Shown here piece by piece: positions 1 through 12,637 of a stretch of DNA of 64,000 bases. The notes under the pieces were generated by a model, which made no database searches, was not told the origin of the DNA, and saw nothing but the letters and a program-made list of their open reading frames with translations. Source of the DNA: Holophagaceae bacterium (GTDB lineage Bacteria > Acidobacteriota > Holophagae > Holophagales > Holophagaceae); the NCBI GenBank assembly GCA_025363715.1, contig JANYLR010000082.1, forward strand, positions 1-64,000, written 5' to 3'. Every line of letters begins with the position of its first letter. Position 1 is the first letter of the stretch. The position numbers and the translations under genes are program-made.

Positions 1-10
1 CTTTAACCAT

Positions 11-35
11 CGGACGCGGCATTTAGCCGCGTCCG
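11..35. other. perfect 10-bp stem hairpin downstream of SRP RNA
   Basis: Ten bases (11-20) are exactly complementary to 26-35 around a five-base ATTTA loop. It lies about 30 bases beyond the 3' end of the minus-strand SRP RNA, so it may terminate or protect that transcript. No long T-run follows on the minus strand, so a classic intrinsic terminator is not proven. It could equally belong to a gene left of the window. Confidence 0.4.
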
Positions 36-61
36 ACTCGCGCTACGCGCTTGACGTAAAA

Positions 62-160
62 GGAGGGCCGGGCTTGCCACGGCACTCGGGGGAACGACTT
101 AGGGCTGCTTCTTCCGACCTGACCCGGTTCATCGCACCCCGATGCATGGGGCCCGGCTTG
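62..160 (-). ncRNA. ffs: signal recognition particle RNA (4.5S-type SRP RNA)
   Basis: Read on the minus strand, this segment contains the diagnostic SRP RNA core GGTCAGGTCGGAAGAAGCAG (complement of about 105-124), the apical loop and asymmetric loop that bind Ffh. Its ends pair: GCCGGGC (complement of 151-157) with GCCCGGC (complement of 67-73), giving the single long hairpin of small bacterial 4.5S RNA, about 95-100 nt. A short T-stretch follows the 3' arm. The RNA with Ffh and FtsY targets inner-membrane and secreted proteins to the translocon. The core match is strong; the exact ends are estimated from pairing. Confidence 0.88.
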
Positions 161-438
161 CATCCAGCCTAACCGCGATCCCCTTCCCGCCGCGAATTCG
201 GCGTCCGCGCAGGCGGTGTTGGCGCGGGAAACCCCTGATTTTCAAGGTGATTTTAAGCACTGGAAAAATCCGGTAGGCACCCCTTGACACCCCTACATGT
301 TGGGGCCATCCTTTTCTTCCGGCACAACCCATAGAGGTCAGACCACTTGTCCCCACCTCCCGGGGAAAGGTGTGTACACCTCTAGGGAATGCCCTGTCAT
401 CGAACAGCCCTTCCTCCCCCATTGCCCAGGACAGACAC
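161..438. other. intergenic leader between ffs and the ribonucleotide reductase gene
   Basis: This 278-base stretch separates the minus-strand SRP RNA from the plus-strand reductase gene and should hold both promoters. A near-palindrome CCCCTACATGTTGGGG lies at about 287-302, just after a TTGACA hexamer. I see no convincing -10 partner, no NrdR-box pair and no cobalamin-riboswitch core. No gene is supported here. Confidence 0.4.
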
Positions 439-3837
<3,399 letters not shown>

Positions 3838-3843
3838 TTATTT

Positions 3844-3850
3844 GTTAGCC
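3844..3850 (+). other. possible integron core site (GTTAGCC) at the left edge of the cassette-like island
   Basis: The heptamer GTTAGCC stands seven bases after the reductase stop codon and seven bases before the ATG of the Doc/Fic-type gene. Integron cassettes join at GTTRRRY, and cassette ORFs usually start within a few bases of it; this heptamer differs from that consensus at the sixth base. The base composition drops from GC-rich to AT-rich exactly here. By itself a heptamer is weak; it gains weight from the two attC-like elements downstream. Confidence 0.3.
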
Positions 3851-3856
3851 GCCACC

Positions 3857-4744
3857 ATGTTCTTCCTCGATAGCAATGTTCAACAGGAATACGAAAGATG
3901 GGCCGCTCTCATTGGCGAGCACGACCCGTACGCCTCAATTACCTCGCTTGGAATCCATGACGTTCTACGAGCGCACTTTCTAATCATCGATTTCTTCTCG
4001 CATGAAAGAGAAGGAGAAGGTTTTGGTGGAATTGGACCTAAGGATTTAAACCTTTTACATTCTGCAATCTATCGTCAGTTTATTTCTTTTGAGGGAAAAG
4101 ATAGATGGCCAACCTCCTTTGAAAAATGTGCCACGCTCATATTCGGAATTGTGAAAGACCATCCATTTCACGATGCCAACAAGCGGACTGGTTTTTTGGT
4201 CATGCTCTATTTTCTTGAACGCCTAGGCCGAGTCCCAAGAATCAAGCAGAGAGAATTTGAGAATTTTATCGTTGAAGTAGTCGAGAACAAATTAGATCTA
4301 TACCCGAGGTACCGAGAATTAAAGAAAACAGCCCAAGATCCGGAGATTCAATTCATTGCTGATTTCATTAGGAGGGGATCTCGTGAGTTAGATCGCCACA
4401 CCTACACTGTTACTTTTCACGAACTCAACCAAATTATCAAACCACATGGCTTCGAATTATTGAATCCAAAAGGGAACTACATAGATGTGGTGAAGATCGA
4501 ATACCAGCCCAAGTACCTCGGGTTTCTCGGACCTGAAGTGAGGAAAGAAACACGTATGGCGCAAATCGGATTCCCTGGCTGGAAGCGACAGGCAACAAAA
4601 GCCGCCTTGAAAACAGTGCGAGAATCTACAGGGCTCACACCAGAAAAAGGATTCGATTCAAAGGTGTTTTATCAAGGGGCAGACCCACTACACTCGCTCA
4701 TTGACATATATGCAGGCCCCCTCCAGAGGCTTGCTGATCGCTAA
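3857..4744 (+). CDS. Doc/Fic-family protein with HicA-like C-terminal segment
   Basis: A 295-residue protein with the Fic/Doc active-site motif HPFHDANKRTG at residues 102-112. The NKR form is that of Doc (death-on-curing), whose known member phosphorylates EF-Tu, rather than the GNGR form of AMP-transferring Fic enzymes. Doc is only about 126 residues, so there is a long C-terminal extension. Part of it (TFHELNQIIKPHGFELL...) resembles the HicA mRNA-interferase fold, a resemblance by eye only. ATG 3857 is preferred; an in-frame TTG lies at 3842. Codon use is AT-rich, unlike the flanking genes. No partner antitoxin gene is visible beside it. Substrate unknown. Confidence 0.78.
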   Translation: MFFLDSNVQQEYERWAALIGEHDPYASITSLGIHDVLRAHFLIIDFFSHEREGEGFGGIGPKDLNLLHSAIYRQFISFEGKDRWPTSFEKCATLIFGIVKDHPFHDANKRTGFLVMLYFLERLGRVPRIKQREFENFIVEVVENKLDLYPRYRELKKTAQDPEIQFIADFIRRGSRELDRHTYTVTFHELNQIIKPHGFELLNPKGNYIDVVKIEYQPKYLGFLGPEVRKETRMAQIGFPGWKRQATKAALKTVRESTGLTPEKGFDSKVFYQGADPLHSLIDIYAGPLQRLADR

Positions 4745-4747
4745 TCA

Positions 4748-4880
4748 GGCGGCAAACCCTCCGCTTAATTCGGCCCCCGCCGGCATTGTCTTCAGCTTTC
4801 TCTCAACTTCTCGCTTTCTCGGCTTCGCTCACCGCCTCGGTGCAGGCGTGGCCAGTAAGCTTCATTCGATGAGCCACACT
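4748..4880 (+). repeat. attC-like recombination element, copy 1 (degenerate)
   Basis: This segment is an imperfect direct repeat (about 75 % by eye) of 6327-6447; both share GGCATTGTCTTC/TGCATTGTCTTC, CTCTCAACTTC and a GCCTCGG-GCAGGCG block. The outer arms can fold back: the GCTTAATTCGGCC stretch near 4762-4775 pairs with GGCCAGTAAGC near 4859-4869, as in the L boxes of an attC site. The expected outer GTTRRRY box is missing (GATGAGCC is present instead), so this copy may be inactive. It ends about 30 bases before the stop codon of the minus-strand DUF5677-like gene. Confidence 0.5.
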
Positions 4881-4908
4881 AAATCCTCAAATGCCACAAC
4901 CGAAAGAC

Positions 4909-6192
4909 CTAGTTCACATTGTCTGCCCCAGATTTACCCATTTTTGCCAAACGCTTAGCTGCCCCGATGAATTTCAGTTCTACGTCGCGGCTCAACTTTC
5001 TAATTATTTCAACTTCTACCAATTGATCAATTGTTGGTTCCAAACATAGCAAGGCCATTGAAATCATGCAGTATGATCTCGCAGCCAGTACCCCTGGTAT
5101 TTCGAGTCCTACATTGCTTGGCCCAGCTAGTAACGCAGATCCCTGGCTGTGCCTCAACCCAAGCCGAGTTGAATCCCCCATAGGCCCCGCATGAACGTTG
5201 GTACTCGATAGGTGGTAATCCGCACGCAAAGGTTCGTGTTCCATTAACCTTTCCAACTTTTCGAAGGTAATGTGTGGATCAGTGATTTCGCCTGAAGCCC
5301 AGCCGTACCCTTTAGAAAAGGCTTTCCCAAATCGCGACACGACAGTGTCGTACGCCTCAACCAGGGTTTCAAATTCTTGGGCCGTTTCCGCGTCTGTCAG
5401 CATTTCTTTGTTTACTGCGATTTCATGGCGAGCACTCTTCATGTTCTCTACAATTTCGTGCAACAAATAACGCTCCGCCAATTCTTGATTATGTTTCGCT
5501 ATAAAGCCTGACACCACTGACATCTCGTGAAGACACCTCCATCGAGCATAGGCACCATCTGCGTATCCACTCTCAAGCAGAACACGAATTTCCTGAATTA
5601 CCTGGCATGCCCGCGCATGGATTCTTCGCAGAGCTTCCCTTTTGTAGTCTGGATGTTCTGGATCGTTTTTGGGTTCCATCGCATTCCGAGACCCGATTTC
5701 CACTCCAACATAGCCTAATGTTCTAATCGAATAGAATGCACTTCCCCAAACTCTGAACAAATTCTGTGCAAAGGCATCCTCTTCGTCTTGCCTACCTAAC
5801 AGTAATTCATCTGAATCACGTTTTATGAATTCCAATATGGCTTTTACAACACCCGCAATAGAACTCTTAACGGCCCTTGGCACTCGGTTCATTTTTCGAT
5901 TAAGCAGTCTCTCGGCTTCCTGGAATACCCGCCCTAAGGCTCTTTCAACCTTTTTCTTGATTTGAATTTCACTTAACGGCTTGAGCTGGTCGATTTGTTT
6001 GTCACTTATCTCTATATGCAATATTTTTCCCTCTTCACAATTCGCAATATCCTCTTTTAGCTTTTTTCGCTGGGTATTGGTAATCCTAATTCCAACCTTT
6101 CTTAAGCAATTTTCTACAGCCTCTAGTACGAGCACATTTGGCGCGGTCACCTTATGCAGTTCACGATCAAACAATTCCTGCAGGTTCGACAT
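4909..6192 (-). CDS. DUF5677-like protein of unknown function
   Basis: A 427-residue soluble-looking protein. The middle (about residues 175-270), with VLLESGYADGAYARWRCLHE and ...AERYLLHE, resembles the helical DUF5677 family often met in defence and mobile regions; its activity is not known to me. No signal peptide or membrane segment is seen, and the N-terminal 130 residues are charged helices. ATG 6192 is chosen because AGGGG lies five bases upstream; a GTG two codons earlier overlaps that site. It runs opposite to the presumed cassette direction, lies between two attC-like repeats and has AT-rich codon use, which points to transfer. Confidence 0.72.
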   Translation of the reverse strand: MSNLQELFDRELHKVTAPNVLVLEAVENCLRKVGIRITNTQRKKLKEDIANCEEGKILHIEISDKQIDQLKPLSEIQIKKKVERALGRVFQEAERLLNRKMNRVPRAVKSSIAGVVKAILEFIKRDSDELLLGRQDEEDAFAQNLFRVWGSAFYSIRTLGYVGVEIGSRNAMEPKNDPEHPDYKREALRRIHARACQVIQEIRVLLESGYADGAYARWRCLHEMSVVSGFIAKHNQELAERYLLHEIVENMKSARHEIAVNKEMLTDAETAQEFETLVEAYDTVVSRFGKAFSKGYGWASGEITDPHITFEKLERLMEHEPLRADYHLSSTNVHAGPMGDSTRLGLRHSQGSALLAGPSNVGLEIPGVLAARSYCMISMALLCLEPTIDQLVEVEIIRKLSRDVELKFIGAAKRLAKMGKSGADNVN

Positions 6193-6326
6193 CTTCACCC
6201 CTAGGCGCTGTCTCTTGATAACGAACTATTATTCATGTCGGTCGATGATCATAACCTCGAGATGTTTCCGACAGCATGCCTGAAATAGCTTATACCCACG
6301 CAGTTCCCTACCGAACAAAGGTCGGC

Positions 6327-6447
6327 CTAACCTCCCGCTCATTCGGACCCTGCCTGCATTGTCTTCCGCTCTCTCTCAACTTCCTGCTTCCGCAGATTCC
6401 CTCAGCGCCTCGGCGCAGGCGGGCCCCGTTTGCACCCTTCGTTAGGA
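6327..6447 (+). repeat. attC-like recombination element, copy 2
   Basis: This 121-bp element begins with GCCTAAC (6327-6333, fits RYYYAAC) and ends with GTTAGGA (6441-6447, one base off GTTRRRY); the two are complementary over six bases. Inside them, CGGACCCTGCCTGC near 6345-6358 pairs imperfectly with GCGCAGGCGGGCCCCG near 6414-6429, leaving a variable middle. That is the architecture and length of an integron attC (VCR-like) site. An ORF with its own AGGAG starts seven bases after the last box, as in gene cassettes. Integrase recognition cannot be judged from sequence by eye. Confidence 0.58.
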
Positions 6448-6453
6448 GCACCC

Positions 6454-6807
6454 ATGACACCGATGCTATTGGCACTCGCGTTGGGCCTGCTCCCTCCCCA
6501 GGAAACCTCTGATCTGTCGAGCCTGTTCAAGGCGTTCCGCAATTCCTTCGGCGCCTCCGCGTCCTCTCCGGTTCACAGGCCGAAGGAGCCGATCAGGCTC
6601 TACGCCACTGACGATGGTCATACCCAGATCTGCTACATCAACGGCGACAGGATCTTTATCTATGCGAACGGTCAAACGACCAGCCCCTTGTTCGCGAAGA
6701 TGTTCAACATCCAGGCCGTCAATCGCATCACCTATCGCAAAGCGGCTGTGGGCTGGGCTTTCCTCATCTGGATCGACGATGAACTCACCCTTTCGATCGG
6801 CGCCTGA
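6454..6807 (+). CDS. small secreted or hypothetical protein directly after attC-like site
   Basis: A 117-residue protein I do not recognise. It opens with a hydrophobic stretch (MTPMLLALALGLL) that could be a short signal peptide. The rest is mixed and ends with an apparent beta-rich part (YINGDRIFIYANGQ, AFLIWIDDELTLSIGA). ATG 6454 follows GTTAGGAGCACCC, so the ribosome site AGGAG overlaps the last attC box, a layout typical of cassette genes. Base composition is intermediate between the AT-rich island and the host. A long hairpin-forming repeat follows 30 bases after the stop. Confidence 0.5.
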   Translation: MTPMLLALALGLLPPQETSDLSSLFKAFRNSFGASASSPVHRPKEPIRLYATDDGHTQICYINGDRIFIYANGQTTSPLFAKMFNIQAVNRITYRKAAVGWAFLIWIDDELTLSIGA

Positions 6808-6838
6808 CCCTTCGCCCAAGAAGGGAAAAGGAATTTCT

Positions 6839-6925
6839 GCCGGGGATGAACGGGGATTGGCGGGGATAGAACGATACGAAGCCCGGTCGTTTTTCCATCC
6901 CCGTCCATCCCCGTCTATCCCCGGC
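6839..6925. repeat. inverted repeat built of 10-base CGGGGATnnn modules
   Basis: The left arm (6839-6870) has three tandem 10-base modules beginning CGGGGAT. The right arm (6894-6925) has three such modules on the other strand. The arms pair over about 30 bases around a 23-base loop. It lies between the small cassette-like gene and the convergent nudC gene, where it could act as a bidirectional transcription stop or be a mobile REP-like unit. Confidence 0.7.
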
Positions 6926-6958
6926 TAAATTGGCTTTTGCTTTTCCGCCAAAGTTTTC

Positions 6959-7699
6959 TCAACCCTGATCCGACTCCGCCAGTGCCGCATCCAGCATCCA
7001 CCGGGCGATGCTGAGGGCGCTGGGCAGCAGGGGCAGGTCGGCCCGGGTGAACCAGCGGGCATCCTCGATCTCGTCGGGATTGGGCTTCAGCTCGCCATCG
7101 AGGTAGTCGGCCGTGAAGCCCACCATGAGGCCGTTGGGGAAGGGCCAGGGCTGGCTGCCGAAGTAGCGCAGGTTCTGGACGCGGAGGCCCAGCTCTTCCG
7201 CCACCTCCCGGTGCACGGCCTGCTCCAGGGATTCCCCGGGCTCCGTGAACCCCGCCACGGCGCTGTAGACGCCAGGCTTGAAGTGGGGTGAGCGGGCCAG
7301 GGCCCAGGCCCGGGCCGATCCCTCGCCCCGCTGGATGAGCACGATGACGGCCGTCGCGTTCGAGGGAAAGACCGTGAGGCCGCAGGCCGGGCACTCGAGG
7401 CTGTGGCCCTCACCGGGCGCCAGCTCCCGGCCGCAGCCGCCACAGAAGCGGTGCCCCGCCTCCCATTCCAGCCACTGATAGGCGCGGCCCGCGCGGGCCC
7501 AGGCTTCCGGATCCAACCGGTCGAAGGCCTCCCGGAGCCCCAGGGCCTCCACGCCCTCGGGCAGAGGATGCTCCTCGGCCACCCGCTCCACCAGGATCCC
7601 CTCGGGCAGGGTCAGGCTGACCTCGGCCTGGACCTCCGGCAGTGGCCCGGCGAAGAGCCAGAGACGGTCTCCCTGGTAGACGATCCGCGCTTCACTCAT
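6959..7699 (-). CDS. nudC: NADH pyrophosphatase / NAD-cap hydrolase NudC-like Nudix protein
   Basis: A 246-residue Nudix hydrolase expected to split NAD(H) into NMN(H) and AMP, and in known NudC to remove NAD caps from RNA. In order: a divergent N-terminal domain, a zinc ribbon (CGGCG...CPACG), then the Nudix box GFTEPGESLEQAVHREVAEELGL. The NudC signature SQPWPFPNG follows 15-20 residues later, and this separates it from other Nudix proteins. ATG 7699 has GGAGGAGG just upstream; an extension of 11 residues is possible but lacks a ribosome site. It lies downstream of the cytochrome gene's stop codon on the same strand. Confidence 0.9.
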   Translation of the reverse strand: MSEARIVYQGDRLWLFAGPLPEVQAEVSLTLPEGILVERVAEEHPLPEGVEALGLREAFDRLDPEAWARAGRAYQWLEWEAGHRFCGGCGRELAPGEGHSLECPACGLTVFPSNATAVIVLIQRGEGSARAWALARSPHFKPGVYSAVAGFTEPGESLEQAVHREVAEELGLRVQNLRYFGSQPWPFPNGLMVGFTADYLDGELKPNPDEIEDARWFTRADLPLLPSALSIARWMLDAALAESDQG

Positions 7700-7750
7700 G
7701 CCTCCTCCGCTGCGGGGCCAACCCGGACCCAAAGGGTTGTGGGGTCCAAG

Positions 7751-8437
7751 TCAGGTCTTGTGGGCGTGGGCCTTCTTCAGCAGGCCGTCGTTCCAATTAT
7801 GCTTGTGGCAGGTCGTGCAGAAAGCGGGGCTGGGCGATACCAGGCCCGCGGCCCTGGCCTTGGCGGGATCCTTCATCACCCCCATGGCCTTGTACTCGCT
7901 CCCGGCTCCGTGACAGCTTTCACAGTCGAGGGGCGGGTTCCGCTTGGCGTGGGCCGACTCCGACCAGGACGCGAACTGGACCTTGTGGCACATCTTGCAG
8001 GAGGCCGTGCCGGCCCGCGAGAGGCCGGCCTTGGTGGGCTTCACGGCCACCTCGCCGCCGGGGTCGGAGATGGGGTTCAGGGCCGCAGCGGCAGGTTTTG
8101 GTTCGGGCTTTGGTTGGGGGGCCGGGGCTGCGGGCTTTGGTTCGGGCACCGGAGGGGCCGCCGCCGCGCCTGGAGTAGCGCTGGGAGCCTTCCCTTCCGG
8201 CGCCACCGCTGGGGCTGAAGGCTTGGCCCCCGTGGCGAGAGCGGGCGCCGGGGAAGCCGCTGGGGAGGCTGGCCCGGCCGTGGGGACGGGTTCGGATTTC
8301 ACCGCAGGCGGTGCGGCTGGCATGGCGGCAGCGGGGGCTGGCGGAACTTCCTTCGGGCCGCAGCCCAGGCTGAAGACCAGCCCCAGCAAGAGGCCAAGCA
8401 CGGCACGTCGGGACGAATGGATGGAATCTCTGACCAT
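7751..8437 (-). CDS. tri-haem c-type cytochrome, lipoprotein-like
   Basis: A 228-residue exported protein with three CxxCH haem sites (CKMCH, CESCH, CTTCH) in its last 85 residues. An N-terminal hydrophobic segment ends in a Cys (FSLGC) that may be lipidated, although the lipobox is not ideal. Between them lies about 95 residues of Pro/Ala/Lys-rich linker (PKPAAPAPQPKPEPKP type), which probably holds the haem domain away from the membrane across the periplasm. The haem domain resembles cytochrome c554/multihaem families in spacing. Its electron partner is unknown; no oxidase or reductase gene lies beside it. It reads toward nudC, 51 bases away. Confidence 0.85.
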   Translation of the reverse strand: MVRDSIHSSRRAVLGLLLGLVFSLGCGPKEVPPAPAAAMPAAPPAVKSEPVPTAGPASPAASPAPALATGAKPSAPAVAPEGKAPSATPGAAAAPPVPEPKPAAPAPQPKPEPKPAAAALNPISDPGGEVAVKPTKAGLSRAGTASCKMCHKVQFASWSESAHAKRNPPLDCESCHGAGSEYKAMGVMKDPAKARAAGLVSPSPAFCTTCHKHNWNDGLLKKAHAHKT

Positions 8438-8495
8438 TGGGAAGGCTCCGGCTGACCCAGGGGGGATCCCTCATGCTACTACCCTAGGAGCGTGC

Positions 8496-9605
<1,110 letters not shown>

Positions 9606-9606
9606 T

Positions 9607-9876
9607 TCAACCTCCGGAAAGGGCCTGCATGACATAGATCTCGGCGGCCGTGGACACGGGATCGCCCAGGGCCTTGCGGTCTGTGATGGCCTCACCGTTC
9701 ACGAAGATCGCCATGTGGAACCGCAGGGCGCCGTGCTCGTCCAGCACGTAGCCCTGGAGCTTCGGGTAGAGCGCGAAGGCCGCCTCCAGGCTCTCCCGCA
9801 CCGTCGCGCCAGCCACTTCGCAGGGTGGGCAAGGCACGTGGCGCTGAAGGTTCTGGGTGAACGCGACGCTGGGCAT
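9607..9876 (-). CDS. MoaD/ThiS-type ubiquitin-like sulfur-carrier protein
   Basis: An 89-residue protein whose N-terminus (MPSVAFTQNLQRH), ATVRESLEAAF helix and HMAIFVNGEAI strand fit the beta-grasp MoaD/ThiS fold. It ends exactly in Gly-Gly, the tail that family members need for adenylation and thiocarboxylate formation. A CPPC pair at about residues 16-19 is unusual. It is not in a molybdopterin or thiamine operon; its only partner is the downstream beta-propeller gene, whose ATG starts one base beyond its stop. No E1-like enzyme or JAMM protease is seen in the window. Carrier function is inferred from the tail. Confidence 0.75.
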   Translation of the reverse strand: MPSVAFTQNLQRHVPCPPCEVAGATVRESLEAAFALYPKLQGYVLDEHGALRFHMAIFVNGEAITDRKALGDPVSTAAEIYVMQALSGG

Positions 9877-9994
9877 GGAGCTCCGGGAAGGACCCGCCAA
9901 TGTGCCCCTGACCGGGCTTCCTGTCAAGACAGGTTTGTCGGCCTGAAATCGCCCCGACTCATGGGATGGTTCCAAGCCCTAAGGAAATAAAAGC

Positions 9995-10221
9995 GGAACA
10001 CAGAGGACACAGAGAGACGCAGAGGACACAGAGAACTGCCTTGGGTGAGTTCCACTGCAATTCTTCGCGAACACCAAAAGCTTGGCTGGTCACGGAAGAC
10101 ACGGAATGCCACGGAAGACACAGAAGGGGCCGTGGCCTTCGTCACACGGGCAATTCTGTGTCTTCCGTGACCAGCCCTTTTCTCTGTGTCCTCTGTGGGA
10201 TTTCTGTGTCCTCTGTGTTCC
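9995..10221. repeat. nested double palindrome, copy 1 of the cacagagg/cacggaag repeat family
   Basis: The outer arms (9995-10034 and 10181-10221) are made of CACAGAGGACACAGAG-type modules and pair almost fully. Inside, a second pair (10084-10106 with 10154-10176) is built of GGTCACGGAAGACAC modules. The 400-base gap between the MoaD-like gene and mdh holds this element and little else. Related copies occur at 16.2-16.4, 51.55-51.71 and 60.86-61.07 kb. No protein is encoded; the in-phase ORFs are low-complexity by-products. Confidence 0.8.
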
Positions 10222-10277
10222 TTCTTTCCCAAAAAAACAGGGGGTCTCCCCCCTGCTTCTCCGGTTGAATCAGAAAG

Positions 10278-11264
<987 letters not shown>

Positions 11265-11376
11265 GCGGGTTCCTCCTGGGTGATTTGGGTCATTCTATAC
11301 CCCGATGTCCACCTGAAAAGACTCCGACAGCGAATCGTGACAAAGGTCCAACTTCAATCCGTTGAATACCTACATG

Positions 11377-12096
11377 TCATGATTCGAGGTCCTTCACCAC
11401 CTGGGCGCCGCCCAGCATGCGCATCTGGTTGAGGATCCAGGCCTGCCGTCCGCGGACATACTCGCTGGGTGCGTTCGCGTGGAACTTCCGGGGATTAGGC
11501 AGGACCGCCGCCAGCAGCGCTGCCTCGGAAGGTGTCAGTCGTCTGGCTGGTTTGCCAAAGTAGGTGCGGGCCGCCGCTTCCGCCCCGTACACCCCATCTC
11601 CGAATTCCACGATATTCAGGTAGACCTCCAAGATCCGCTTCTTCGACCAGCCCGCCTCGATGAGCAGGGTGAACCAAGCCTCCAGGCCCTTCCGAGTCCA
11701 GGAGCGGCTGTTCCACAGGAAGAGGTTCTTGGCGGTCTGTTGGGACACCGTGGAGGCACCCCGCTTGCGACGGCTCTTCTCGTTGTGCTGGACCGCCTTT
11801 TCAATGGCCTGCCAATCGAAGCCGAAATGATCCGCGAAGTTCTGGTCCTCCGCCGCGATCACCGCCACACCCAGACTGGGCGAGATCTCCTCCAGGGGCA
11901 TCCAGCGGTGGCGGGAGGCGTAGGGCTTGCCGCCGGACCAGGATTCCACCCGCCGTTGCACCATCAGCCCCGAAACCGGCACCGGCACGAACCGGAAGAC
12001 CAGCACCAGCAGCAGGCTGAAAGCCAGCAAGCCCCCGGCCAGCCAGGCCAGCGCCAACAGAATCCGCCTTCGCCAACCAGCCTTCTGCTTCACCAT
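11377..12096 (-). CDS. mtgA: monofunctional biosynthetic peptidoglycan transglycosylase
   Basis: A 239-residue inner-membrane glycosyltransferase (GT51) that polymerises lipid II into glycan strands. One N-terminal membrane helix ([23 protein letters not shown] region) is followed by the GT51 domain. It has the catalytic Glu motif [14 protein letters not shown], then [17 protein letters not shown] and the [20 protein letters not shown] segment. There is no transpeptidase domain, which identifies MtgA rather than a class A PBP. ATG 12096 is chosen; a TTG six codons upstream is less likely. Divergent from the PilZ gene. Confidence 0.94.
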   Translation of the reverse strand: MVKQKAGWRRRILLALAWLAGGLLAFSLLLVLVFRFVPVPVSGLMVQRRVESWSGGKPYASRHRWMPLEEISPSLGVAVIAAEDQNFADHFGFDWQAIEKAVQHNEKSRRKRGASTVSQQTAKNLFLWNSRSWTRKGLEAWFTLLIEAGWSKKRILEVYLNIVEFGDGVYGAEAAARTYFGKPARRLTPSEAALLAAVLPNPRKFHANAPSEYVRGRQAWILNQMRMLGGAQVVKDLES

Positions 12097-12202
12097 CGGG
12101 TTCGTTCCCCTCAAAACACCAGTCTGCCAGTCCGGACGCCGATGCGGTCCTGTGGACCCCAGGTTTCCCGGGATCCCCGTTCACCCCCGGAGCTGCGCCG
12201 CG

Positions 12203-12577
12203 ATGACCGTCCCGCACGACCAGCGGAAGTACCCCCGCATGAGCGTCTCCAGCGGGGACTACGGCATCCGCTTCCTGGTCAGCGGCGCTGAGATCCTCGA
12301 AGGACGCCTGGTCAACCTCAGCGCCGGGGGATGCGGATTGGAGGTGGCCATCACCGATGTATGGCTGCTGGACGTGGGCGATGTCCTGGAGAGCTTCCAC
12401 CTGGACCACCCCGATCTGCCCGCCGTGCCCCTGACGGCGCTGGTCGTGCGGATGCTCGGGAAGGTGGCGGGGAAGACCAGCGGGTACGTTCTCGTGGGAG
12501 TCGAGTTCCAGCAGATCACGCCCTTCGTGCGGAACCTCATCGCCGACCACGTGGCCACCCAGCTGCCCGAGGACTGA
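12203..12577 (+). CDS. PilZ-domain (c-di-GMP binding) protein
   Basis: A 124-residue, single-domain PilZ protein. The c-di-GMP signature is present: basic RKYPRM near the N-terminus (RxxxR) and NLSAGGCGL (N/DxSxxG) at about residues 37-45. Such small proteins change the activity of a partner when they bind c-di-GMP, for example in motility or surface behaviour. It is followed after 60 bases by a HEAT-repeat protein on the same strand, a plausible partner. The ATG is not preceded by a strong ribosome site, but the motif must be near the N-terminus, which supports it. Confidence 0.82.
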   Translation: MTVPHDQRKYPRMSVSSGDYGIRFLVSGAEILEGRLVNLSAGGCGLEVAITDVWLLDVGDVLESFHLDHPDLPAVPLTALVVRMLGKVAGKTSGYVLVGVEFQQITPFVRNLIADHVATQLPED

Positions 12578-12637
12578 CCCTAGGGTCATGGCAGGGTCCG
12601 CCAGTGCCGATGCGATTCAGGAGGTGATCGCCGGCCT

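Noticed and set aside
161-438. cobalamin riboswitch in front of the B12-dependent reductase
   Set aside because: The conserved B12-box core is not seen, and the leader lacks the required set of paired elements.
3857-6192. Doc/Fic gene and DUF5677-like gene as a toxin-antitoxin pair
   Set aside because: They are convergent, separated by an attC-like element, and the second protein is too large and unlike known Doc antitoxins.
9995-10221. CRISPR-like repeat array
   Set aside because: The repeats are inverted and modular rather than direct with unique spacers, and no cas gene is present.
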